The notes under the pieces were generated by a model, which was not told the origin of the DNA, did not search any database, and saw only the letters and a list, made by a program, of their open reading frames with translations. Below are positions 1-9,949 of a stretch of 64,000 bases of DNA, one piece after another. The first letter of the stretch is position 1; every line of letters starts with the position of its first letter. The stretch spans positions 1,007,001-1,071,000 of the forward strand of contig NC_133167.1 of NCBI RefSeq assembly GCF_040802235.1. The letters run 5' to 3'. The translations under genes and the position numbers were made by a program. This DNA comes from Manis javanica. Lineage: Eukaryota > Chordata > Mammalia > Pholidota > Manidae.

Positions 1-481
1 CAAGGGACACTGGCCCCAGGCCAGTGAGTGGCCTTGCCTGTCAGCCCAGCAGGTCACCTCCCTGCGAGGTGGTGGTCCACGTGCCCCTCCCTCCTTCAGC
101 CCTGATGCTGGGTCCTTAGTGCTGCGCTCCCTGCCCGCCTTGGCACGGGCAGCCCCTTCTCCTCCTCTGGCTGGGTGCACAGAGCGCTCCAGGACCCTGG
201 CCAGGCTGCAAACTCTAGGTACCCAAGGAAGTGGAGACCAGGGAGCCGCCTGCGAGAGGGGGTGCACCCAAGGCAAGGGTCCTTTCAGGGTAGCACAGGA
301 GGCTGGGGCCTTGCAGGGGTCCGGCTGTGGCCACACAAGTGCCTCAGGCCCTCAGGAAGGGGCAAGGAGGCCTAGGCACACAGCAAGAGAGGCCAAGGGG
401 TGTGTGGGGCCCCCGAGGCAGTGGGGTCTTTGTTCTACAGCCCGGAGGAGCGTGTGTTGCCATTTGCAGCTGCGTTTCAGC

Positions 482-522
482 ACTGAGAACAGCACCTGGC
501 ACACAGTAGGGGGTCCGAGGAC
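482..522 (+). repeat. MIR SINE fragment (3' end)
   Basis: The stretch contains CAGCACCTGGCACACAGTAG, which matches the conserved 3' part of mammalian-wide MIR elements. Only this end is recognisable. Confidence 0.5.
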
Positions 523-689
523 ACCAGGCTACTGCTGCGTTTTCTTTGTCCCGCCTGCAGTCACCTGGCTCTGGGCTCTGCCCCGGGCCCCCAACACGCA
601 GGCCCCACCCTCCCGCTCACTGCCCGGAGTGCCTTCTCTGTGCCCTGGGCCCGCTCAGCTCTTCCCTATGGACGTGTTTTCCAAGACCT

Positions 690-905
690 GGCAGCAAGTC
701 TCATACCGACTAGAATCTCAAAGTTGTGGGGAGTGTAAACGATATTTTGAGCTATCTGCTGCAGAGGGACATGAAAGTAAAGGCTGTGTCTACTGGCGAT
801 CAAGTCCCAGGTACCAGACTACCACTTTTGCCTTGTTCACACTAATAGGAAATGCTAAAATTTGATCTGAGGTCAATTTCATGGAGATGGAATTTCATTC
901 TCAGC
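690..905. other. AT-richer non-repetitive island in GPC1 intron 1
   Basis: About 215 bp is clearly less GC-rich than the surrounding intron, does not resemble a repeat I know and contains no convincing exon. Such islands in GC-rich introns are often conserved non-coding elements. Function is unproven. Confidence 0.3.
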
Positions 906-1892
906 CAAGCTCACACACGCCTTGCATCCCTTCCCTGGGCCTCTCCCAGGCACCTAGTGAAGAACCTTGCCTTGAATGGCCTGCCTTGTCTGTCCTTCTG
1001 AGCGGCCTCTATCATCCCCCCCCCACCCCGTGCAGGGCTGCCCTGGCCCCCGTGCGCCCGGTGGCTGGCACCTGGAGCTCTGGTTCCAGTGCTTCCCATG
1101 CGGTGCACCTGGGTTTCTGGGAGGCATCTTCCCACACTTTGGAATGCCCACTCTTCACAGGGTCCCTAAAAACTCTCTCCTACAAACCACCTGGCACCTA
1201 AAGATGGCCCCCAGGGAAACTGCTCCTGGTTAGGGCTTTAGCTGTGTCTGTGTTTGACCTGTGGCCACTCCCGTGTTCCCCAGGCCCCCAAATGCACAAT
1301 GGTGGGAGGTGCTGGTCCCTGGGTGTTAGGTCACTCGGCCAGAGGGTGCCAAGATGCTTGGAGTATTGTGCGGCAGCCCCCATCAGGTCGGGGTGGTGGG
1401 CTGTGTTATTTCAGAGCCTCTTCCCTTTAGAATACCTCTGCTGGTCCAGGGTCACATGCCCCATGACAACTGGAGATGCGCGGGGAGGCCTGGGCCAGCC
1501 CTGGCACTGCGCGGTCAGCACCTTTCTCCCCAGGGCTGGAGGTGGACACAGGTGGGTGGGATGTGCTTCCTGTGGCCCCCACAGCCGGGGATGGGCACTC
1601 GAGGCCACGGATGGAGGATGCACTCAGAGGTCACATGGGGCCTATACCCCAGGGGCCCAGACAGCTAACAGTGGCCCCAGACACCAAGGACGTGCTGAGA
1701 CATGGGGATGGGTTGGGTGGCCACCCATGGTCCCCAGTGTTGGGTGTGCAGTGCACAGGCTGCAGGCTGACCTCTGCGGGCTCTGGGGTTGGCAGTAAGC
1801 CCACGGCATGTCTCCCTGCACCTGTCCAGGGCTGGCTGCCCACCAGGGAGCGAGATGTGCCGTGCTGTCCCTCAAGCACTGGGGACCTCTTT

Positions 1893-1966
1893 CTGGGACC
1901 CGGTTAACCCATCTGCACACTGGGTGGTTGGACCAGATGGCACTCAGCCTGCCCTGCAGACACCCT
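1893..1966 (+). repeat. MIR SINE fragment
   Basis: GGTTAACCCATCTGCACACT followed by TTGGACCAGATGGCACTC resembles the central and 3' part of MIR (CCCATCTGTAAAATG, then TTGGACTAGATG). Confidence 0.45.
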
Positions 1967-3004
1967 CTGGGACTCTGGGAAGGACCCTGCTCACTGAAGA
2001 CCATCCCAGGCAATGAGCTGGTGGCGGCCAGGGCGTGGCGGAAGGAGGCAGGGCTGCGGGCCGAGGCTTTGGCAGCTCTGGGCCACCCTGGCAGGTGTGA
2101 AGCACAGAGAGTGGGGTCCAGGGCCGGGCTTCCAAAGGGCCTTCCCTTGCTGGCTGGCTCCAGCCCAGGTGCTCCCCCAGGCCCTGGGCCCGTGCGGTCG
2201 TCCTGTCCACTGCAGGGCCCTGGGGTCTGCCCATGAGTGACCCCCCAGCAGACGGGAGGCTTGCGTCTCAGGGTGCCGGCTGGTCATCACTAGCACTGGC
2301 CTCCCAGCGCTGGCCTCTGGTTTTCTACTGCTTCCCACCCTGTAGGCCTGGGTTCAGTGTAAACGGCCTGTAAACGATGCAGTGGAGGTGGTGGGCAGGG
2401 ACTGGGGCCTCTGGGGGACGGAGGTCAGGGTGATGGCAAGGGAGCAGGATTGATGGAGCCCCTCGGGGCTGCCCTGTCGCCCAGCCAAGCCTCCGGAACT
2501 CAGGGAGCATTCAGCACAAATGAGCAGCGAGCCTCCTCAGCAGAGCCCCTGTGCCAGGAGACAGCTGCCACGCCGCTGCCTCACCCCCAACCCCTTCCCC
2601 AAACCCTGCCCGGCCTCCCAGCCCCTCTGCCCCTCTGCCGTCCCCTGGAAGTGCACGCGCGACTCAGCACCTGCGAGCAGCCTTGGGGTGGGAGAGGGTG
2701 GGAGGTGGGCCAGGGGCTGGTCAGACTGCCCACGCTGCGTCACGAGGGCCTGTGACAGATATGGGGCGGCATGGCCCTGTCCAAGGAGCCGTCGGGAGGT
2801 GCCCACAGCCCGGGCTCTCCCCCTGCTGGAAGTCCCAAGAGGCAGGAGCAGCCCCAGTTGTGACCAGAGGTACAGGGGAGTCCTGACCCCCAGGACCTCG
2901 GAGAAGGCCTGATTTGAGCATGGGGCTTTTACTATGTAACTGGCTACGGTGAGGCCACACAGGGAATGGGTGGCCCCCGATGTGACAGGCCTAGGACCGT
3001 TATT

Positions 3005-3012
3005 TATATAAG
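3005..3012 (+). promoter_or_regulatory. TATA-box-like sequence inside GPC1 intron 1
   Basis: TATATAAG lies in otherwise GC-rich intron DNA, on the strand opposite to GPC1. No initiator, exon or open frame of interest follows it, so promoter activity is only a possibility. Confidence 0.2.
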
Positions 3013-4794
3013 GTGAACTCTGGGAGCGGCCGTGCCCAAGGGCAACGCCTGCGATGACGAGGGCAGACACCTGAGTGGAGGAACGCGAGCATCGCCAGCC
3101 ACCCCGGGGCAGGGAGGGGGGCAGATTCTCCCACACGGCCGCGGCAGGAGCTGGCCCAGGACCCCTTGGTCTGACTTCCAGCCTCTGAACTGCAGCCACT
3201 GCGCTGTGTCATGGCAGCCGCGGGCACTGGCATCACCGGGGCCCAGCCGAGGCCTGGCTGGGGAGGCACTCAGGATAGTTAGCGCTGAGGCCTGCCCAGG
3301 CTGGGGGATACCCGCAGAACAGGGAGCGCTTCGGAGGGTGTGTGGCTGGGGGATGCTCAGGGAAGCTGAGCAGCAGGGCCAAGCCCCCAAGGGTGGGCGG
3401 TGCCAGGCATTGGCTCTGGGTGGGCATGGGGGGGCCACTCCGCAGGAGGGGGCATGTGTGTCAGACAGGTGAGCCGGCCAAGAGCTGGCAGGGGCTGACG
3501 CGGAGGCCACGGCACAGGAGGGGAAGGTGAGGCCGGCGGTCCCCCAGGGCTCCTGGGCCTGCCCAGGGTTGCTGCCGCAAGGGCAAGGTGCACCTCTCGC
3601 ACCCAGAGCTTTCCTGGCACCCATGGCTGGAGGGAGGAGTCAATGAGGCCAGTGGCCTGGGCCCTGCGCCAGGGCGGAGCGCACAGCTGGGCAGACAGGC
3701 CCAGCCCTCACCTCATACTCGGCCGCCATGTCCCTGGGAAGGTGGGGCAGTGCCTGGAGCAGGAAGAGGGACTGGGTCACCTCCACCCCCAAGGGACTCC
3801 AGGCAGCTCAGAGCATCTGCCCAGGCCTGCTGCGGACAATGGCTGTCAGCCAGCATTGCGGGAAGGGCCGGCTCTGGGGTGTAGCCCTCACCTCCTCGGC
3901 CTGCCTTCTCTGCTACGTGTGGGCGATGACCTGGCCCTACAGGGCTGTGCTGATGGCTCACGAGTGTCCGTCTGAAATCACCCTGAACCAAGCGAGGCCT
4001 TGTGAGAGGGTCCGGCTTACATGAGAGATGCTCCACCTCTTGGTGCCCCGGCACGTCCAGGCCCGGGCATGGCAGACATGGGGCCCAGGCAGCACCCGAC
4101 TCCTGTGCAGCCTTAGGCGAGCCCCTCTCCTGGCTCTTTTCCCCGCCCAGGGCCAGCCAGGCTGCAGCTGTGCCCTGCACGTGGGTGTCCTAGCACAGGC
4201 CTGGGCCTGTCCACACCCAACATGCTTTCCTCCCAGCTCCAAGCCCAGCCTGTTGCCTGGCTAGTGTGTCTATAGATTCTCTCATGGGAGGCCTCTGTGG
4301 CCGCGTAAGCCTGCAACCAGGGACACACACTGTTCCTAATTAGCACTGTGTGGGGCCAGGTGACCAACACATCAACCTGCTTGTCTCCTAGGCTAACCTC
4401 CCCTGGCCAGGGCATCTGTGCATGGCTCCTGGGGGACTTGGCCCAATATGGGGCTGCTGCCTGGGCCAGCCAGTGGCACAAAGCCAGACCATCCTCTGGG
4501 CTCACACCCCCGAAGCCTGGGAACAGCCTCCTTGGTAGGGCGGGAGCAGCAGGAACTGGGTGCCAGGCAGAGCGGGAGGCCGACTGATTCGTGGGCAGAA
4601 CTGTCAGGATGGAGGCAGGAAGGCCAGGGCAGAGGCCCGGGAGGAGCCTAAGAAATGAAGCCTGGAACTATGAGGACCAGCAGGAGAAGGCAGCTGGCAG
4701 CCCCCTAGGGCCGGGCCTTCTGGTCCTGTTCCAGGCCTCCCGGCTAGGGTGCGCAGGGCCTGCAGAAAGCACGGAGCTGGGGTCTGGGCAGTGG

Positions 4795-5000
4795 TGACTG
4801 CCACAGGCCTTGGGGTCAACAGACTGGGCTCTGTCCCCAGAGCTCCACATGGGCCATGTGTGCTGAGGACTTACATGGCTCCTCTGGGCCTCAGTTTACT
4901 CACTGCTTGTCAGGTCCACATAGACCCGTCCTCATGCGATGCACCCACTAGACAGTAATGGGAAGTGATGCGCACCGAGCCGGGGTCATGAAGAGGGCTC
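4795..5000 (+). repeat. MIR SINE
   Basis: The stretch has GACTGGGCTCTGTCCCCAG, then GGGCCTCAGTTTACTCACTG, in the order and orientation of a MIR consensus. The right edge is uncertain. Confidence 0.6.
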
Positions 5001-5164
5001 TCAGTTTTTGGACGCCATTACCCGAGGGGGTCCTCATGAGCTTCTGCAGAAGGTCTCCAGGAAGGGGCAGGGGAGGACACAGTCTGGGCCACTCGTGCCC
5101 TGCTTGGTGCGGGCACGCTCCACTGCCTGCCAACCTTCAAGGGTGGAGGGGTGCTCATGACAAC

Positions 5165-5275
5165 TGTCACTGTCACATGTAAAGAAACCGAGGCACAGAG
5201 AGGCTGACTTGGGTGGGAAACTGGCAGTGCAGGGCTGGCGTCTGAACCCAGGCCCACTACCTCCGAGGAGCATGG
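5165..5275 (-). repeat. MIR SINE, reverse orientation
   Basis: AAGAAACCGAGGCACAGAGA followed by GTCTGAACCCAGGCCCACTA is the reverse complement of the MIR core and 5' part. Confidence 0.65.
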
Positions 5276-5914
5276 TAGTGTGTCCAGCACAGACTCGGAG
5301 CTCCAGCAAGGCGCCCAGACCATTGCATCACACAGGTGGCCCTGTCGAGTCCTGGCTCCCCTGGGCCCACCCCCGATGTGTCCCCCCCTCCCCCAGGCCC
5401 TGTCCTCGCACTGGGGATGATGAAACCACAGCTTCCTGAAAGGTGGGGGTGGGGGGTGCCGGGCAGCACAGCCCAGGCTAGGCACCTGTCGGACCGGACA
5501 AGGTTCACAGAACCTTCTGGTCTTGGAACAGGCTATGCACCCAGTGGCTTGTGGGAGCCCCGCAGACCATGGCAGAGGAACGGACACGGGTTCCCCTTTC
5601 TAGGAAGTTGGCGGCAGGCCCAGGGCTTCTGAGAACCGCCCCCTTAGAATCTGTGCCCACCACCCATGCAGTCAGAGCAGGAAGAGAGAAGCAAGGTTTC
5701 TGCTGTGGGGCCTGAGGGGCAGCCCCCAGTGCGGGCTCCCTGACATGCTGGTGGTCCTTTCCTTGCCGGCAGGCAGGCCCCAATCCTGGGGCAGAGGACC
5801 AGCCAACCAGTTTCTGTGGCACTGCTGGTCCTGTGCCCCCTCTGACCTCCGAACCCCAAGCTGGGCCTCCAGACCCCTCCTCCTCTGCCCAGACCCTCCT
5901 TCTTACTCCCCGCC

Positions 5915-5972
5915 CTGCACAGCCTGGCATAGAGCAGGATGTGGGTGGGTCCCCAGCAAGTGTTGACTAAAT
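5915..5972 (+). repeat. MIR/L2-type 3' end fragment
   Basis: CAGCCTGGCATAGAGCAGG and, after it, CAAGTGTTGACTAAAT resemble the CCTGGCATATAGTAGG and TTGTTGAATGAAT ends shared by MIR and L2. The match is short. Confidence 0.4.
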
Positions 5973-8796
5973 CCCACCTGGCTTGGGGACCGGGGCCAGG
6001 TCTGTGGGTACAACTGAGAAGCGTACCGACACGGGTGGCCCCTGCCTCCAGGAGACCAGAGAAGGGTCAGGGATATTCAACAAATCACGCTGGGTGTGGG
6101 AAAGCCAGGCAGGTGCTCAGGAGACATCTGGGGACCAGGAGCGATCTCAAAGGCAGAGGCAGAGAGCCCGGCGGCATGGGGTGTGATTCAGCACGTGGCT
6201 CCACCAACCCGGCCCAGTGGTGGAGCGATCTGGCTGGCTGGATCAATGCCCAGCTCTTTGTGCCATGCTGGGTCGAGGGAGAGCTCCCGGGCTGGGCAGC
6301 GTGGTGGTCCTCCCCAGATGATGCCCCCCAGGCTGGCCTCCTCAACTGTGAGGTGGGATGACAGCTGCCGTCGCTACTGCCAGGCCTGACCATCCACAAG
6401 GCTGTACAAAGCCAGGAGCTGGGGCGCTGCACGTCCTGGCTTCTCCTTCACCAGCCCACGGCCATTTCTGCCCCTCAGGCAGAGGCTGCACAGGCCACCT
6501 GCAGACCCAGGGCCGCCTGCCCTCCCTTCCGACCACTGGAAGCACCAAGTCTGCACCCCACCTGGCCTGGCACACATCCCAGGGTGCCTCATGCTGAAGA
6601 AGTCTGGCTGCCGGGCCTGCAGGAGAGGGGACCGGAGCACGGCTCCCGGAGAAAGGCATGCCACTGCAGGGCCGCCAGGGGGCGCCCGGTGCGCGGAGGC
6701 CGAGCCAAGTCACACGGAGCAGGAGGGGACACGGGGCTAGCTGCTGCCCGGGGAGGTCACCCTGTTTCCTTTACCCCACGTGGCGCTGGCACTCCCCTTG
6801 GCACCTGGACACTCGAGTTCCAGTACTCAAGGCGGGTGCGGCCGTGGTGGATTGAGGAGAGCAGCTCCCCTGAGAAGCCCTTGGGGCTGGCAGGGGGACC
6901 CTGTGGGGCGCTGGCAGGGAGGGAGGGTCACCCTGCTTTGGACCATGGTCCCCGGCATCCATGCCTACGGGAGGGCGGCACCCGAAGACCTGGGCAGCAT
7001 GGTGCTGGGACAGCTGCTGGGTGGCCATACTCCTCCAGCTGGATGCACAGGACCCACCACCACCCGGCGCACTCCAGATGGCCGGTGTTCTGCTCCTCCC
7101 GAGCCCCCCAACCCACTGCATTCCTCATCCAAGGGGCACACGACCCAGGCCCCCAGCCCAGTCCTCCCGCAGCTTCTCCAGCTTGCCATGCTCCCCGTGG
7201 CCGCTCAGACTTGGCCACGCTGTCTCTCGGCCTGACTGGGACAGAGGCTGGCTTGTGACTGTCCCCAAGGACACCAAGGCCAAGTGGGAATGGATGTGGG
7301 AAGCGGGGCTGTGGGGCGGAGGGGCAGGCTCCGTGCAAAATCCGCAGCAGCTGCTCGGCCACCCTGAGACCCAGGTGTGCGGAGGGGCCCAGCGGAGAGG
7401 CCAGGGGGTCTGGGCACAAGGTGCTCAGCTGGCGTGAGGGGAGGCAGAGCACGAGTCCAGCTCTTCAGAGGGCCCCAAGCACCCAGCTGTGCCCAGCAAA
7501 CCTGTCTACCTGGAAGGGAGCCTCACGTGGTAGGGGAGGCAGCCCCTGGGAACAGGGCCGCTAGCAGAGGAAGGCAGGGGAGGGCCTGCCTTGGGGACTT
7601 GAGAGGGGCCTGTCCAGAACCTGGGGGTGGTGTCCAGGGACCTCTCAAGTTAGTCTTCTGAGCTTCTGTCTCTCCCACCGGCCAGGAGGCCAGACCCCCC
7701 ACTGGGCCCACGGGCCCACCCCTCACCCTGACGCACTCCTCTCTACTTTGGAATTCTGGCGGCTGTGGTCATCCCGGACCCCTCCCTCCCCGGCCCCCAG
7801 GCCCAGTGTGGCTCCGAACACGTTTGCACGTTGACGATGAGGCCGGGGGTCTGGGAGGTCCTTGGGACATGTGCTCCACCCACCCTCGCAAACGCTTCTG
7901 TGCCCAAAGCTCCTCAGAGGCACTCAGGGACGTGGTGGGCAGGGCTGCGGGCAGCTGCAGGCCGAGGCCGCCCGGGAGGGTCGACGCCTTGAAAAGAAGT
8001 AACTTGGCCCCTGGCAGGACCCAAGGCGCCGACCACCTGCAGCGGGCGGCCCAGAGTTTAGGCGAGCGCAGGTTCCGGGGAGGAATCCCTGCGGGGGGAA
8101 TTCCCGGCGGCGGCGGCTGAGGCCGCGCCTCGCCCCGACCCCCCCAGGCTACCTCGCGTAGCTCCGCTCCCGCCGGGAGTGGGGGGCCTCTAATGAAACC
8201 CACCTAGACTGGCGCTGCTGAGGACCCTGCGGGGATCCGCGGGCGCGACCCGAGGCCCCTCCCGGAGAGACCCGAGCAGCCGAGCTGGGGTCCCAAGCCC
8301 GCATCCACCGGCAGCTGCGCCCCGACAGCCCCACCGCGCCGAGCCCAGGCTGCGCCCCGACAGCAAGCCCTGCAGACCAGCCCTGGCTGGCGGCGACAGC
8401 GGCCCACGCGCGTCCCGCGACTCGGACTCTCGCGCCACCGCCGCACCGGGCAGAAGACGCCCAGCTCAAGCCGTGGCCCTGGGAACATCCCGAGCCGGGG
8501 ACCGCCCGGCCGACAGCTCGGCGAGGACGGCGCCGCGCGGAAGGAGCCGGTGTACGTTCTGGGGGCTGGGGCCCTAACCGGACCGAGAGGAGGGGACCGG
8601 GGCGGTGGGACCGCGAGGAGGTGCCGACGAGCCGGGGCGCGGGGGTCCACTCGGAGCCCGGGCGGCCGGGCACAGGAGGCGGGATCCCGGCGCCCGGGGC
8701 GAGGGGCGGCGCAAGCAGACCGGCCGACAGCGGGAGAGGGCAGGGGGCGCAGGGAGACCCGGGCGCGCTGGGGTCCGGGCCCAGGCGCCGCGCCCT

Positions 8797-8804
8797 CACT
8801 CACC
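8797..8804 (-). other. GPC1: GPC1 exon 1 splice donor
   Basis: Read on the minus strand, the exon ends in CTCGG and is followed by GTGAGTG, a near-ideal U1 donor. The intron begins at 8,803. The phase-1 break falls inside the Gly codon of the ISGE stretch, as expected for glypican-1, whose protein continues with EHLRICPQ in exon 2. No exon 2 is present between 1 and 8,796. Confidence 0.9.
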
Positions 8805-8969
8805 CGAGATCTCCGCCTGGGGCACGTCGCTCAGGCTGAAGCCCTTGGCCCCGTAGATCTGGCGGACTTCGCTGCAGCTCCGGCTCTTGCTGGCAGGGTC
8901 CCCGCGGGCGCAAACGGCCAGCGCGGCGGCCGCACACAGCAGCCACCAGCCTCGGGCCCGGAGCTCCAT
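8804..8969 (-). CDS. GPC1: Glypican-1, coding exon 1 (signal peptide and N-terminus)
   Basis: This is the first coding exon of glypican-1, a GPI-anchored heparan sulfate proteoglycan of the cell surface that modulates FGF, Wnt, Hedgehog and BMP signalling. The ATG at 8,969-8,967 has a strong Kozak context, with G at -3 and G at +4. The 55 complete codons begin [11 protein letters not shown], followed by an Ala-rich hydrophobic core. This gives a signal peptide of about 23 residues with likely cleavage after ARG and before DPASKSR. The mature part contains Cys32, the first conserved glypican cysteine, in the motif [15 protein letters not shown], and then [11 protein letters not shown]. The remaining exons, which would encode the cysteine-rich lobe, the glycosaminoglycan attachment Ser-Gly repeats and the GPI signal, are not in the window and would lie to the left. 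The exon ends in phase 1, after one base of codon 56. The identification rests on recognising the glypican-1 N-terminus. Other glypicans differ clearly here. Confidence 0.96.
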
Positions 8970-9200
8970 GGCGGGGCCGGCGCAGCCCCCCCCCGCGAAG
9001 GACAGAGCCAAGGTCCCGCGCGCGGGGCTCGCGGTCCGGAGACGGCGGCGGCCGAGGAGGCGGAGACAACAAAAGCCGGCGGCGGCGGCGCGGGGCGCGC
9101 GGGGCGCTCGGTCCGGCCGCTGCGTCTGGCGGCCCAGGGCGCAGCAGGCGAGCACGCAGCCCCGGCTCGGCGCCTCCCCCGCCGGCGCCCGGCCCCTGGC
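8970..9200 (-). other. GPC1: GPC1 5' untranslated region (right boundary approximate)
   Basis: This is GC-rich leader sequence upstream of the glypican-1 start codon, with short CGG runs near 9,077-9,090. The reading frame of the protein stays open for at least 62 codons upstream to a GTG at 9,155, but contains no in-frame ATG, so translation most simply starts at 8,969. I cannot place the transcription start from sequence. A 5' end somewhere near 9,150-9,200 is inferred from the position of the GC boxes. Confidence 0.6.
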
Positions 9201-9204
9201 GGCC

Positions 9205-9500
9205 CGGGAGAGGGGCGGGAGCCGGCGCGGGGCGGGGCGCGCAGGGGCGGGGCGCGGCCCCGGAGCGCCGGGCCCTCCTCCCGCTCCCGCGGGGCTCGGG
9301 GGCCCACCAGCCTCGCGCGAAGCTGTGCACGCAGCAGGGAGGAGGGGTTGCGGGGGCCGCGCGCGGGCCGCGTCCGGGGTCCCCGAGGGCGGGCCCCCTA
9401 CGCGCAGCGCCCCGGCCGCGGCCCCACCTGCGGGGGCGGGGGCGGGGGTGCTGAGGCAGGGCTTCCCCCGCCGGACGTGACATCACGCCCTCCGCGCGCC
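9205..9500 (-). promoter_or_regulatory. GPC1: GPC1 proximal promoter, TATA-less, GC-box type
   Basis: Three consensus Sp/KLF GC boxes lie at 9,212-9,219, 9,229-9,237 and 9,244-9,252, about 240-285 bp upstream of the ATG. No TATA box is seen. Further upstream there is a G-run block at 9,432-9,461 and a CRE-like TGACATCA at 9,478-9,485, one base away from TGACGTCA. This is a typical CpG-island housekeeping-style promoter. The function of each site is inferred from motif matches only. Confidence 0.7.
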
Positions 9501-9949
9501 TATCAGGGGCCTCCCCGCCCCCCCCCGCGTCTCCCTCTGCCCGGCTCCGCCCTGTCTCCCCGCACCCTGGCGCGCGCCCCGCGCGTCCCCCGCCGCAGCG
9601 CCCCAGTTCCCGCCGCCGGCACCGCCGACCGCTGCCTCCCTCCTCGCCCGAACCCCTCCACCAGCGCCTCGCCCCCTCCGCCCATTCCAGCCGCTTCTCT
9701 CGAGGCTCTGGCTCACACCTGATGTGTTTCGGGTGGCGGGCGAGGGTTCGCGGGAAACTCCGAGAGGGGAGAGCGGAGAGCGCGGCCGGCCGGGTTTCGG
9801 TCCCCTCCACTTGATTCTTCGGATGCTGGAGAATGAAAAGACGAGGCGGAGGCGTGTCTACTGGCTTGCGCCGCCGGGGGGTGGCAGGGGGGCGGGCGGG
9901 GGGCCAACAGCAGGTCAGATCGCCCGGGGACGAGGAGAGCGCGCCCTAG

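Larger units (their letters stand above)
1..8803 (-). other. GPC1: GPC1 intron 1 (5' part, continues beyond window)
   Basis: All sequence left of the exon 1 donor is intron 1 read on the minus strand. It is mostly unique GC-rich DNA with several MIR relics and one AT-richer island at 690-905. I searched for the second glypican-1 exon by its expected protein motifs (HLRICPQ, TCCTSEMEE) and did not find it. The microRNA gene MIR149, which lies in this intron in human, is not recognised here, so it would be further left if conserved. Confidence 0.85.

Noticed and set aside
1-8803. MIR149 and further GPC1 exons
   Set aside because: I looked for the miR-149 hairpin and exon 2 protein motifs on the minus strand and found neither. 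They are expected further left.
8550-9722. 390-codon plus-strand reading frame across the CpG island
   Set aside because: It is antisense to GPC1 exon 1 and promoter and consists of Arg/Gly/Ala/Pro-rich low-complexity sequence. Stop codons are simply rare in CpG islands.
8800-9810. 336-codon minus-strand frame overlapping GPC1 exon 1
   Set aside because: It is in a different frame from the glypican-1 N-terminus, has Arg/Gly/Ala-rich composition and runs through the promoter.
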